A stretch of 59,567 nucleotides of DNA from CAZTAO01 sp964611645 (GTDB taxonomy: Bacteria; Armatimonadota; UBA5829): the NCBI GenBank assembly GCA_964611645.1, contig CAZTAO010000025.1, forward strand, positions 1-59,567, written 5' to 3'. The position numbers and the translations under genes were made by a program. Shown here piece by piece: positions 42,699 through 50,535 of the stretch; positions within the stretch are counted from its first letter, which is position 1, and each line of letters starts with the position of its first letter. The notes under the pieces were generated by a model that worked only from the letters and a program-made list of their open reading frames with translations, did not search any database and had not been told where the DNA came from.

Positions 42699-43277
42699 AT
42701 GAAGTCTCTTGCCATCATGCTGCTGGCAGCATTGGTTCTTCTGAGCGTGTCCGCATTCGCGGAGGAAGCGAAACCGAAAGTGGAAGTCCCGCTTTATCCC
42801 GGCGCGGAAGCTACGCTGGAGCTTGGCCTGGCGGGTCCTGACATCATTCCCACTTTGAACGCTATGCTCCCGATGCTGGCAATGGGTATGCCCGGAGGAT
42901 CCGAGGCGCTGGACGCGGAGACCATCGCGGGCATATTCCAGAACGTCACTCGCATTGACGTGCTTACCCTCAGCGCATCCAAACCCAAGGATACCGAGGC
43001 CTCCGTAGCCAATTTCTACTCCAAAAAGCTGCCCGCGGGCAGTTGGGCCAAAGTGTTTGCCACCAAGGATGCCGCAAATGGGACTGTCCGGGTATACGGC
43101 AAGAGCGCGGGCGAAGGCCTGTATGCGGTCCGGGTCCGCCGGGTCGTGGAGAACGGCAAAGCCTCAAACAAAGCAGAAGTAGCGAAGATCGAAGGCAAAG
43201 TGGACTACCTGAGGCTTATAGACCTGTTTATGAAGTTTTCCGCGATGGGTAAGCCGCAACCGACACCAGCTCAGTGA
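42699..43277 (+). CDS. Small secreted protein of unknown function
   Basis: A 192-residue protein with a signal peptide (LAIMLLAALVLLSVSAFA, cleavage near FAEE). The mature part starts with PKVEVPLYPGAEATLELG and shows ASVANFYSKKLPAGSWAKVF, a pattern often found in small periplasmic proteins that begin with a PYPGA-type motif and a helix-strand domain. The role is unknown. The ATG follows GGGAGGT at good spacing and there is a plausible promoter. Its 3' end overlaps the convergent GHL10-like gene by 50 bases. Confidence 0.75.
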   Translation: MKSLAIMLLAALVLLSVSAFAEEAKPKVEVPLYPGAEATLELGLAGPDIIPTLNAMLPMLAMGMPGGSEALDAETIAGIFQNVTRIDVLTLSASKPKDTEASVANFYSKKLPAGSWAKVFATKDAANGTVRVYGKSAGEGLYAVRVRRVVENGKASNKAEVAKIEGKVDYLRLIDLFMKFSAMGKPQPTPAQ

Positions 43278-44520
43278 TCCGCTTGTCCTCGTGAGGCACG
43301 CCTGAAAGCCCGGAGAAGCATCCGGCGAGGATCGGCCACTGGTTGTTTTCCCGGGCGTGGACCAGGTCAAAGAGCATGCAACCCTGGGAATTCTCAAGGC
43401 ATAGTCCGATTGCGCGCTCCAGTTGTTCGGGTCTGCCTATATAATCACGCAGGTAAATGCTGCCATAGCTGACGCAGGCGTCTTCGATTGCGAATGACGC
43501 CTCCTCCAGGCCCGCCTCCACGCTCCGCCACTCTTCCACCCCGTTCGCTTCCGCTTCGGCACGGGTGGGATTCGGGTAGTAGCATCCGGGGCACAGGAAG
43601 TCAGCAAGCTCAGCGTATCCGGTTTTCCCGTAGCCTTCGGGCCACCATTCGTACTTAGCGATATGCTTTGGGCTGCCCCAGTTCACCCCGACATCCCAGT
43701 AGTAGGGGTACCAGGAACCGACGTACGTCCCCAGCGCCGCCTCGGGGTTGGCCGACTTCACCACCGCGCGCGCCTTCTCCAGGAATCCCCGGATCGCGCC
43801 TGCCCGGTAGGTAAGCCACTGCCCGAAAAATCTGCCGGGAATCAGTTCCGAGCCCTGCCGAGCGCAGACATCTTCCGGCCAGTTGTCCATCTTTGCCCCA
43901 AGCATCTGCTCCAGAGCCTCGCGGGTCTGCTCGCCAAAATCGCAGAACTTGTTGGGGTAGCGCATACGGTCGAGGACTACGCCCTGGACAGGATATCGCG
44001 AAGTGATCTCGTGGAGGATTGCCAACTCGTACTGCACAGCATCGGGGTTGGCGGGGTTCACGAAGACTGCCATGTGCTCATTTGTGAGTTCGGAGACCAG
44101 CTTCAGGCCGTCCGGTTGAAGCTGAACACACTGCCGCTCGGGATGCGCGAACGCCGGTCCCCCCGGCCTCTTGGCGGTGCCTTCGGAAAATACGTTCACC
44201 GCTGCGTAGACAGCAACTCCGAACTCTTTGGCTGCATCCAGGACCGTGGCGAGGAGATCATATCCCTCGGGGTAGCCGGGCATTCGAGGGGCAACGCTGC
44301 TGTCATACAGCACGAATCCGGAAAGGGGTTTCACGTCAACGATTACGGTGTCGATATTCGCGTTGGCGCAGCACTCCAGAGCTTCGCGGACTCCCTCGCG
44401 TAAGCTCAGTTCGGCGAGGTTGGCTTCAGCATCGAACCACATCAACCGCCCGCTGACCCCGATACGATGGGCCAAAGCGTTGAGTCGACTCTGTCTTGCG
44501 ACTCCCGCGGGCGCAAACAT
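43228..44520 (-). CDS. GHL10-like glycoside hydrolase family protein
   Basis: A 430-residue protein without a signal peptide. It has the TIM-barrel features of the GHL10 (PF02638-like) family: RLMWFDAEANLAELS, ANANIDTVIVDVKPLSGFVLYDSS, DLLATVLDAAKEFGVAVYAAVNVFSEG, NPANPDAVQYELAILHEITSRYPVQGVVLDRMRYPN. The asp/glu residues in these strands could be catalytic, though the family activity is poorly known. It starts 3 bases after the stop of the secreted 44524 gene on the same strand, so both are probably cotranscribed. Its end overlaps the end of the convergent 42699 gene. The lack of a signal peptide is odd for this family. Confidence 0.82.
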   Translation of the reverse strand: MFAPAGVARQSRLNALAHRIGVSGRLMWFDAEANLAELSLREGVREALECCANANIDTVIVDVKPLSGFVLYDSSVAPRMPGYPEGYDLLATVLDAAKEFGVAVYAAVNVFSEGTAKRPGGPAFAHPERQCVQLQPDGLKLVSELTNEHMAVFVNPANPDAVQYELAILHEITSRYPVQGVVLDRMRYPNKFCDFGEQTREALEQMLGAKMDNWPEDVCARQGSELIPGRFFGQWLTYRAGAIRGFLEKARAVVKSANPEAALGTYVGSWYPYYWDVGVNWGSPKHIAKYEWWPEGYGKTGYAELADFLCPGCYYPNPTRAEAEANGVEEWRSVEAGLEEASFAIEDACVSYGSIYLRDYIGRPEQLERAIGLCLENSQGCMLFDLVHARENNQWPILAGCFSGLSGVPHEDKRITELVSVAAYPSRKTS

Positions 44521-44523
44521 GCC

Positions 44524-46338
44524 CTAAGACCTCACCACTAGCTGCGCGGGGTAGTTGGAGCCGGCCAGCGGCAGAGTTACGATTCTCAGTGTTCTCGACT
44601 GCCCCGGCCTTAGCTCAAAGGTTATCAGGGAAGTCTCGGAGTGTGGCTGGGCATACTTGAGCGAGATGAACTGCCCGTCTATCATGAATGCCCCGAATGC
44701 TATACCGGCGGTCGCCTCGAAGATGACCGACACTTTGCGGGTAGCCTCGGTAGGGTTGCTGGTCTCTACGTTTATGTAATACGACACGCCGTAGTTGCCC
44801 GCGAGTTTGCTGACGCCGTTCTCCTTAGGGATGGAGTATCTGCCGATGGGCACAAACGCCCACCGCTTGCCTACCTCATACTTGGCCTCGATGTCTCGAA
44901 CCGGGGTCGGGTAGACGTGGTCCGACAACTGGAACACCGCCGGGTTGGGAGCCGGGGCAAATACGCCAGGCTGATAAGCGTCCTGCTCGGGCTGAAGCGA
45001 CATAACTCGCAGAATACAGTCTCCGGAAAGCTGCCTGATCTGCAATATCCCGCTGGCGGTGCGGTTGTGGTCCATCACACTGGACATCAGCACCAGCCTG
45101 GTATTCGGCGGGATGGTCTGGATGTAGCCGACGCTGCCAAGATTGTTCTTCATGAATGTCGATCCCGCGGCATATCCCACGGCGTAGGTATCGACCATGG
45201 GCGAGCCTTCGCTCTGCATCAGCCTGAATGTCGATGAGGTCATGCCGGTATTGAGCAATTCCACCACGAACCGCATCTTCTTCCCCATCCAGTTCTGATG
45301 GTGGTAAAGAAGCCGGGCGACAGTCCCCTCGCGCACCTGGCCGATATAAAGATTCTGATACTTGGTCACCCGCTCCGGCGCGTTGCTGTAGAAGAGCACA
45401 TCCGGCTTCTCGACAGGTACCGGCACATTCCGCACACTCACCAGGGCTTCGGCGCTGTAGGTGATGTAGTTGCCGCCGAGAATGTCCACGAGCGCGCGGA
45501 CTGTTCGAGTCCCGGAAAGGTCGAGCGGCTTGTCCGCGCCGGTCATCTCGGATATCACAACCCGGGCCCCTGGCTCCGCGAACGATTTCTGCAGAAGCTC
45601 TGTTCGGACAGCCTCCGCAATGGTGCAGGGAGTGCACGGGTTGCCCGTGACCTGCACTTCGCCGAGGCTGGGGATACGTCCGGCATACTTCCGCACATCG
45701 ACAAACGAAGTCTCGGTCTCTCCGCTCACCGTTACGTCGATGCTCGTGCTTCCTGTTCTGAGACCCTGAATGAGGACCATCCGGCCCACATCGTCCGGCG
45801 AAGCGGAAACCACGGTGGGATCGGCGACTTTCACCGATATCGGCCCTGTCGCCACTCCACCCACCGACAACCGCCGGGTCTCGCTGACGGGTACAACAAG
45901 CTGCAGGGGCTGAAGTGAAATAGGAGGCAGAAGCAGCAGGCGTCTGATGTTGCGCGCCCACGTCTGAGCCAAAGCCAGCGCTTCACTGCGGTTGCGTTTC
46001 ATATCCAACCGGGTAACGGTGCATATCTTGTAGCCCGCGGCGAAAACAGCGGCCTGTTTCTTGTCACCCGCAGCCGAAAGGCTGCCGGCGTCAACGCCCA
46101 TCTGCAACGCCATGCCAAGCTTTTCCGCGGTTGCCCTGGCCCTCGCGAAGGACGCCGTACCCGTCGCTCCCTGCAGCTTGAGAGCCACACGCCCGTTGAT
46201 CCAGACCCCGGAAGACTCTGCACCGGGAACTGCCTCAATTGGGATAGAGTACTGCGCCAACGCCGGACAAGCGCAAACCGCCAAAGCCAGAGCGGCCAGC
46301 ACCACATACTTCGCCACTCTGGGCATCCATATCGACAT
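44524..46338 (-). CDS. Secreted protein with a CpaC-N-like pilus-assembly domain
   Basis: About 604 residues with a signal peptide (YVVLAALALAVCACPALAQ). Residues about 150-240 carry a domain like the N-terminal one of CpaC/pilus secretins: RLSVGGVATGPISVKVADPTVVSASPDD, VLIQGLRTGSTSIDVTVSGETETSFVDV. Later segments (VRALVDILGGNYITYSAEAL, a beta-rich 290-560 region) resemble secretin N-repeats but no secretin pore domain is present. The C-terminal region ends with a cohesin-like beta structure (LITFELRPGQSRTLRIVTLPL). It may be an outer-envelope binding protein. ATG 46338 is chosen with a modest GGGGA site; ATG 46326 is an alternative. A 10-bp hairpin stands just upstream. Confidence 0.65.
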   Translation of the reverse strand: MSIWMPRVAKYVVLAALALAVCACPALAQYSIPIEAVPGAESSGVWINGRVALKLQGATGTASFARARATAEKLGMALQMGVDAGSLSAAGDKKQAAVFAAGYKICTVTRLDMKRNRSEALALAQTWARNIRRLLLLPPISLQPLQLVVPVSETRRLSVGGVATGPISVKVADPTVVSASPDDVGRMVLIQGLRTGSTSIDVTVSGETETSFVDVRKYAGRIPSLGEVQVTGNPCTPCTIAEAVRTELLQKSFAEPGARVVISEMTGADKPLDLSGTRTVRALVDILGGNYITYSAEALVSVRNVPVPVEKPDVLFYSNAPERVTKYQNLYIGQVREGTVARLLYHHQNWMGKKMRFVVELLNTGMTSSTFRLMQSEGSPMVDTYAVGYAAGSTFMKNNLGSVGYIQTIPPNTRLVLMSSVMDHNRTASGILQIRQLSGDCILRVMSLQPEQDAYQPGVFAPAPNPAVFQLSDHVYPTPVRDIEAKYEVGKRWAFVPIGRYSIPKENGVSKLAGNYGVSYYINVETSNPTEATRKVSVIFEATAGIAFGAFMIDGQFISLKYAQPHSETSLITFELRPGQSRTLRIVTLPLAGSNYPAQLVVRS

Positions 46339-46361
46339 CCTCAAGTTTCCCCTCAAATCAA

Positions 46362-46391
46362 ACGGGGAAAGACCGCCTCGCCTTTCCCCGT
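46362..46391. terminator. Hairpin upstream of the 44524-46338 gene
   Basis: A perfect 10-bp stem, ACGGGGAAAG paired with CTTTCCCCGT around a 10-base loop. On the minus strand it is followed by TTGATTT, so it may end the MmcQ transcript or act in the leader of the secreted gene. Confidence 0.5.
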
Positions 46392-46456
46392 GTTCAGACT
46401 TATGTACGTTCAATACGATTCTAGTCGGACTGCCTGCCGAAGTCAAGCCACGGGCT

Positions 46457-46696
46457 TTACCACTCACCCTTCCACACTTCCGGGCAGGGGTCCTGGCCAT
46501 CGCGGTCGTATACAACGCAGCGAAGTCCCATCTTCCTGCATTCGTTCTGTCTGGTGCAGCTCACCGGCGCAATCTTCGCATGTGCGTGGACCAGATCGTC
46601 CATGATGGCGGTCGACTGCACTATCTCCAACTGCACCATCAGGTTGCGCAACCCGCAGAACTGGTAGGTTGTCTTCTTCTCGAATCGTTCGTTCAT
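46457..46696 (-). CDS. Cysteine-rich small protein coupled to MmcQ/YjbR gene
   Basis: A 79-residue soluble protein, not recognised. It contains five cysteines, four of them clustered in the C-terminal half (SCTRQNECRKMGLRC and CPEVW), which suggests metal or Fe-S binding or disulfides. The N-terminal helix RNLMVQLEIVQSTAIMDDLVHAHA could pack in a dimer. Its ATG overlaps the stop of the MmcQ/YjbR gene by 4 bases, so the pair is translationally coupled. The tight coupling and sensible composition argue for a real gene. Confidence 0.6.
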   Translation of the reverse strand: MNERFEKKTTYQFCGLRNLMVQLEIVQSTAIMDDLVHAHAKIAPVSCTRQNECRKMGLRCVVYDRDGQDPCPEVWKGEW

Positions 46697-47064
46697 CGGG
46701 GCTTCTCTTGCAGGCCGATCTCAGCCCTCGCGGACCTCGGCAGACCTTCCGCCACGAGTTGATATGAATAGTCTATCATGCGCAGGATCTCATCGTCGTG
46801 GATGGAGCCATCGATGGTGACGGTGTTCCAGTGGGTCTTGTTCATGTGGTAACCGGGTCCGACGGCTTCGTACAACTCCCTGAGGGCTTCGGCTGTCTCG
46901 GGGTCGCACTTGAGGTTCATCCGCAAGGGTGCGCCCTCCGGACTAATCAGCACGAACATCTTGCCCTTGACCTTGAACGTGACCGTAACCTCGTCGAAGG
47001 GGGTCTCTTCGGTGGTTCCGGGTTTGGCCATGCAGTGTGACCTGATCTGGGAGTAATCCAGCAT
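46693..47064 (-). CDS. MmcQ/YjbR family DNA-binding-fold protein
   Basis: A 123-residue protein of the MmcQ/YjbR (CyaY-like/double-wing) family. Characteristic positions are HCMAKPGTTEETPFDEVTVTFKVKGKMFVLIS, LRMNLKCDPETAEALRE, PGYHMNKTHWNTVTIDGSI, and ending in LRMIDYSYQLVAEGL. Family members bind DNA or small ligands in vitro; the cellular role is unclear. The ATG has GAGGTGA upstream. It overlaps the following cysteine-rich gene by 4 bases. A terminator on the same strand lies just upstream and ends the preceding transcript, but I see no clear promoter between that terminator and the ATG. Confidence 0.9.
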   Translation of the reverse strand: MLDYSQIRSHCMAKPGTTEETPFDEVTVTFKVKGKMFVLISPEGAPLRMNLKCDPETAEALRELYEAVGPGYHMNKTHWNTVTIDGSIHDDEILRMIDYSYQLVAEGLPRSARAEIGLQEKPR

Positions 47065-47087
47065 CTCGCGTCACCTCACTCCGCTCC

Positions 47088-47122
47088 AAAAAGACAAACC
47101 CGCTCCAAACCAACGGAACGGG
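47088..47122 (-). terminator. Terminator of the 47152-47523 gene
   Basis: On the minus strand CCCGTTCC and GGAGCGGG pair imperfectly around a short loop and are followed by TTTGTCTTTTT. It lies about 30 bases after the stop codon. Confidence 0.6.
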
Positions 47123-47151
47123 CATGTCTCAATCACATTTGTACGGTCTGA

Positions 47152-47523
47152 CTAACCGGCTTCGTGCCAGGTGAAGGTGCTCTCACGCAGGACCATCTTC
47201 GCGGGGTCCTTGGGTGACTTCTCAACCAGGACCACCTGGCCTTGATCTTCCTTCTCGATGGCGTATCTGGAGGCTTCGCCGTCAACCAGCGCAGCCTTGA
47301 TAACCTGCCAAGCCTGGCTGAATGCGCCCTTGTTCACCACGATGGGGTGGCTCGAACTTAGGTTCTGGAAGCCTATCCCGGCCTCGGTGAGCAGTTTCTT
47401 GGTCTCGACGAAAACTTTCCCCTTGGTGAGGTCGTTCTCAATTGCTGCGGCACCCTTCTGGTCCGGTCTTGCGAAATGGGTAGACGCTCTCGCGGTCTTA
47501 CTGAGTTTTCCTGCCTTAGCCAA
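47152..47523 (-). CDS. Hypothetical protein, single-gene transcription unit
   Basis: About 123 residues, not recognised. The sequence has a basic N-terminus (LAKAGKLSKTARASTHFARPDQKG), a predicted alpha/beta middle (NDLTKGKVFVETKKLLTEAGIGFQNLSSSHPIVVNKGA), and QVVLVEKSPKDPAKMVLRESTFTW at the end. No membrane segment or signal. TTG 47523 has GGAGG 6 bases upstream; an ATG ten codons earlier lacks a ribosome site. It has its own consensus promoter (47631-47659) and terminator, which supports it as an expressed gene. Confidence 0.6.
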   Translation of the reverse strand: MAKAGKLSKTARASTHFARPDQKGAAAIENDLTKGKVFVETKKLLTEAGIGFQNLSSSHPIVVNKGAFSQAWQVIKAALVDGEASRYAIEKEDQGQVVLVEKSPKDPAKMVLRESTFTWHEAG

Positions 47524-47630
47524 TCTAGTCCTCCGAATTGTGGCGCGGCCCATGTACCCGGCCGCCTGGGATTGCGTTCAGTGTGCCAGACAGTCACCAA
47601 CCCATTCGAGTCGGACTACTGCGGCAGAAT

Positions 47631-47659
47631 ATTATACCACCACAGCAGTCCGAGCGCAA
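47631..47659 (-). promoter_or_regulatory. Consensus promoter of the 47523 gene
   Basis: On the minus strand TTGCGC (47659-47654) and a perfect TATAAT (47636-47631) are 17 bases apart, about 105 bases upstream of the TTG. Confidence 0.6.
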
Positions 47660-47738
47660 ACTTTCGAGATAGATGGGGTCTGAGCTGGCTTGCAGGATGT
47701 GTTGCCGTGATGGTCGAGGATATGTTATCCTCGACTCA

Positions 47739-48359
47739 ATGAACCAAACCATCAAACGCATATCCCCAGCAATACCTTACGTTGCCGTGCTCATCGGTAT
47801 GTATGGGTTCGGCAGCGCTTGGGCGGCTATTGGGGGCTACCATCTTGGTATGCTGGCGGCGATGCTTTCTGGCAGATGCCGCGGGGAGCATAACGAGGCC
47901 AGAGGCATTTCGCCTTTGATCTGGCTGTCTGTGGTCGTGTTTGCCGCGGGTGGGTTGGTGTTCTACCTCATCTGGCCGTATATCATGCCTGCAGGGCAAA
48001 CACTCGCCAGGCTCCAGGCGTTCGGGATTACCAGGCAAATATGGCCATACTTCGCGGTCTGCTTCTGTATTGTGAACTCAGCCATCGAGGAGTGCTTCTG
48101 GCGAGGGTATCTCAGAGATGATACCCGGAGCCTCCGCGCCAACGACCTCTTCTTCGCCGGTTACCACACGCTGGTCCTGCTGGCGTTTGCCAGCCCTATC
48201 TGGACGATCCCGGTGTTCGCCGCCTGCGCGTTCGCGGGGTGGCTATGGCGGATTCTCAGATCAACCACCGGCGGAATGGCCCTGCCGCTGATCACTCACC
48301 TGGCAGCCGACATCAGCATAGTGCTGGCGGTGCATTTCCGGGTGTTTGTTCAGAACTAA
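47739..48359 (+). CDS. CPBP-family intramembrane metalloprotease-like protein
   Basis: A 206-residue integral membrane protein with about six helices. The CPBP/CAAX protease motifs are ECFWRGYLRDD in helix 4 (EExxxR: AIEECFWRGY), and the second and third motifs with histidines are FFAGYHTLVLL and ALPLITHLAADI. Rce1-type members cleave membrane proteins or act as immunity or processing proteases; the target here is unknown. ATG 47739 has no strong ribosome site; an in-frame extension to 47673 carries non-family sequence. Its end overlaps the convergent DedA gene by 4 bases. Confidence 0.8.
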   Translation: MNQTIKRISPAIPYVAVLIGMYGFGSAWAAIGGYHLGMLAAMLSGRCRGEHNEARGISPLIWLSVVVFAAGGLVFYLIWPYIMPAGQTLARLQAFGITRQIWPYFAVCFCIVNSAIEECFWRGYLRDDTRSLRANDLFFAGYHTLVLLAFASPIWTIPVFAACAFAGWLWRILRSTTGGMALPLITHLAADISIVLAVHFRVFVQN

Positions 48360-49000
48360 CTCGCGGGTTGCTCTTCCGCCTCTTCCTTTATGCCCCTGAT
48401 GTGGTGATAGATGTATAGGGCCATTCCCAACACGATTATCACGCCGATGAAGACGTCCGCGCCGTGGAAGTACGTCTTGATGGCATCCCAGTGCTCGCCC
48501 AGCCGCATGCCGAAGTATGCAAGAGCATAGCACCACGGGAAACTCCCCACGAATGTGTAGATCACGAACCTGGGGAAGTTGACCTTGCTTATCCCGGCTG
48601 GCAATGAGATGAATGTGCGGACAATCGGCAGGAGCCTGCTGATGAACACCGCCCAGTCGCCATACTTGGAGAACCACTTGTCCGCCCTGGCGAGGTCCCT
48701 CTTGTGTACCAATATATACTTGCCGTATTTCTCTACAAACGGCCTGCCGCCGTATACCCCGAGCCAGTAAGACGCAACCGACCCGACCACGCACCCGATG
48801 GCACCGGCCATCCCCATCCCAAACACACTGTACTGCCCCGGCATCTTGACCACCAGGAATCCGCCGTAGGGCATTATGAGCTCGCTGGGCACTGGAATAT
48901 TGGCGCTCTCGATTGCCATCAGCACTGCCACCGCATAATAGCCAAAACTGTCGATGGTCCCGGTGACCCATCCGAAAAGATGCTGTATTATAGAGTCCAA
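48356..49000 (-). CDS. DedA-family membrane protein
   Basis: A 214-residue membrane protein with five or six helices. Its family signatures are AIESANIPVPSELIMPYGGFL, a short conserved segment with Glu and Pro near the first helix, GSVASYWLGVYGGRP, and FISRLLPIVRTFISLPAG with the conserved Arg of DedA/UPF0767 flippase-like proteins. DedA proteins transport or scramble lipids such as undecaprenyl phosphate and support envelope integrity. TTG 49000 has GGAGG 5 bases upstream; 49018 lacks a site. An extended -10 lies upstream. Convergent with the CPBP protease. Confidence 0.9.
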   Translation of the reverse strand: MDSIIQHLFGWVTGTIDSFGYYAVAVLMAIESANIPVPSELIMPYGGFLVVKMPGQYSVFGMGMAGAIGCVVGSVASYWLGVYGGRPFVEKYGKYILVHKRDLARADKWFSKYGDWAVFISRLLPIVRTFISLPAGISKVNFPRFVIYTFVGSFPWCYALAYFGMRLGEHWDAIKTYFHGADVFIGVIIVLGMALYIYHHIRGIKEEAEEQPAS

Positions 49001-49050
49001 CACTACCTCCACACCCAAGGGCGAGCTTTTCGCTGCCCGCTGGCTCGTCT

Positions 49051-49059
49051 ATTATATCA
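49051..49059 (-). promoter_or_regulatory. Extended -10 promoter of the DedA gene
   Basis: On the minus strand TGATATAAT gives an extended -10 (TGn then TATAAT). No good -35 is needed for this type. Confidence 0.45.
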
Positions 49060-49130
49060 TGCCTCCTGACTTCAAGCTTGGCCTTCTGGCGGGTGGGCAT
49101 GGTAGACTAAGTGAGAGGTAGCCACCTGCT

Positions 49131-50318
49131 ATGCCCCTGTATAAGCGCAACATCATAGTGCTTGCCTGCACCATCTTCCTGGCTTCGATGAGCTGGAACC
49201 AGATCGTGCCGTTCCTGCCGAAGTTTCTTGAGGAGATCGGCGCGAAGGGCAAGGTGATCCAGTGGACCGGCTTTATTTTCTCCATCCAATCCGTGGCAGC
49301 GATAATCTGCGCGCCGCTGTGGGGGAAGCTGGGGGACAGCTACGGCAGGAAGGTAATGACCATCCGCGCGGGCATCTTCCTCTGCGCAATCTACTTCTCC
49401 ATGAGCTACTGCACGGCCCCCTGGCAGCTTGCCCTGCTTCGCTTCATGAATGGCGCGCTCACAGGCTTCATCCCCGGCAGCGTTGCCCTTATTGCCACCA
49501 ACACTCCCACCGACCGGGTAGCCAAGTATGTGGCTACGGCGCAATCCTGTCAGGCAGCGGGGCAGGTGGCCGGGCCGGCTATCGGTGGGTTCCTTGCTAT
49601 GGTGTTCCTGTATCGGGGGTCGATGAGGGCTTCGGGCATAGCGATCCTTGTATCGGTGCTGCTGGTGCTGATCTTCGTGCAGGAGCCCAACAAGACCCGC
49701 GATGAGCGCCACACCAGCCTGATTCAGGACTTCACGTTCGCCATCAAGTCTCCGCTGCTGGCTGCGCTGATGTTCGGGACTATGATGCAGGGCTTCCTTA
49801 TTATGGCTATCAGCCCGTTTGTGGTGCTGCACGTGCGTGAGATCGCCCCAGGCAGCTCCGACATGCTTGCCGGTGCCGTATATGCATTTCCCGCAGTTGC
49901 CCTGCTACTGACGGCCCACCTCTGGAGCAGGACAGGCGAGCGCATCGGCCACGAGCGGGTGATCAAGTTGGGCCTGGTGGGTGGAGCAGTGGTGTGCTTC
50001 ATGTTGATATTCACCAGAAACGTGTGGTGGTTTGCGGGCGTCTATCTGCTGACAGGGGTCTGCATTGCAGCGGTCCAGGCGTGCACTGCCGCGCTGACCT
50101 GCCGCAAGGTACCGGAGGTCTTTAGAGGGCGAGCGTTCGGGATGCAGACATCGGCGGGGGTTGTGGGCGCGTGCGCGGCTCCGCTGGCATCCGGCTGGAT
50201 AGGCAGCAGCGCCTACGGGATCCCGGCCATCTTTGTGATGACCGCAATAGTGCTGGCAATCGGAGCGGTCGCGTTCTCGGTCCTGGTAGGCAGGGCTTCA
50301 GGGGAGCTGACGCTCTAG
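49131..50318 (+). CDS. Major facilitator superfamily transporter
   Basis: A 395-residue membrane transporter with about 12 helices. The MFS signature between helices 2 and 3 is PLWGKLGDSYGRKVM, and between 4 and 5 LLRFMNGALTGFIPGSVALIA. It resembles the drug:H+ antiporter-1 (12 TMS) group in length and in the helix 5 GQVAGPAIGGFLA motif. Efflux of a small molecule is likely; which one is not readable. ATG 49131 follows GAGAGG. It stands alone between DedA and comM. A repeat pair separates it from comM. Confidence 0.88.
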   Translation: MPLYKRNIIVLACTIFLASMSWNQIVPFLPKFLEEIGAKGKVIQWTGFIFSIQSVAAIICAPLWGKLGDSYGRKVMTIRAGIFLCAIYFSMSYCTAPWQLALLRFMNGALTGFIPGSVALIATNTPTDRVAKYVATAQSCQAAGQVAGPAIGGFLAMVFLYRGSMRASGIAILVSVLLVLIFVQEPNKTRDERHTSLIQDFTFAIKSPLLAALMFGTMMQGFLIMAISPFVVLHVREIAPGSSDMLAGAVYAFPAVALLLTAHLWSRTGERIGHERVIKLGLVGGAVVCFMLIFTRNVWWFAGVYLLTGVCIAAVQACTAALTCRKVPEVFRGRAFGMQTSAGVVGACAAPLASGWIGSSAYGIPAIFVMTAIVLAIGAVAFSVLVGRASGELTL

Positions 50319-50364
50319 TTGCGAGTTGCGACTTGACTGTCAGCCGCCAATAGTGGTTGTTGCA

Positions 50365-50390
50365 CGTCACCCTGAACTTGATTCAGGGTC
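50365..50390. repeat. Dispersed 26-bp palindromic repeat, copy 2
   Basis: Exactly identical to 37607-37632. A related inverted element follows at about 50410-50433 (GCTGAATCAAGTTCAGC). Confidence 0.85.
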
Positions 50391-50473
50391 CATTCCTTAG
50401 CGGCGTGGATGCTGAATCAAGTTCAGCATGACGTTGGAATCACGGAGAGCCAACCCATCACCCGTCTCAAAAC

Positions 50474-50502
50474 TTGCGTCCCCAATTCCACCCCGATATA
50501 AT
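50474..50502 (+). promoter_or_regulatory. comM promoter
   Basis: TTGCGT (50474-50479) and a perfect TATAAT (50497-50502) are 17 bases apart, predicting a short leader of about 25 bases to TTG 50536. Confidence 0.7.
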
Positions 50503-50535
50503 GAGAATTGACTGACGTCATCGGGAGAATGAATA

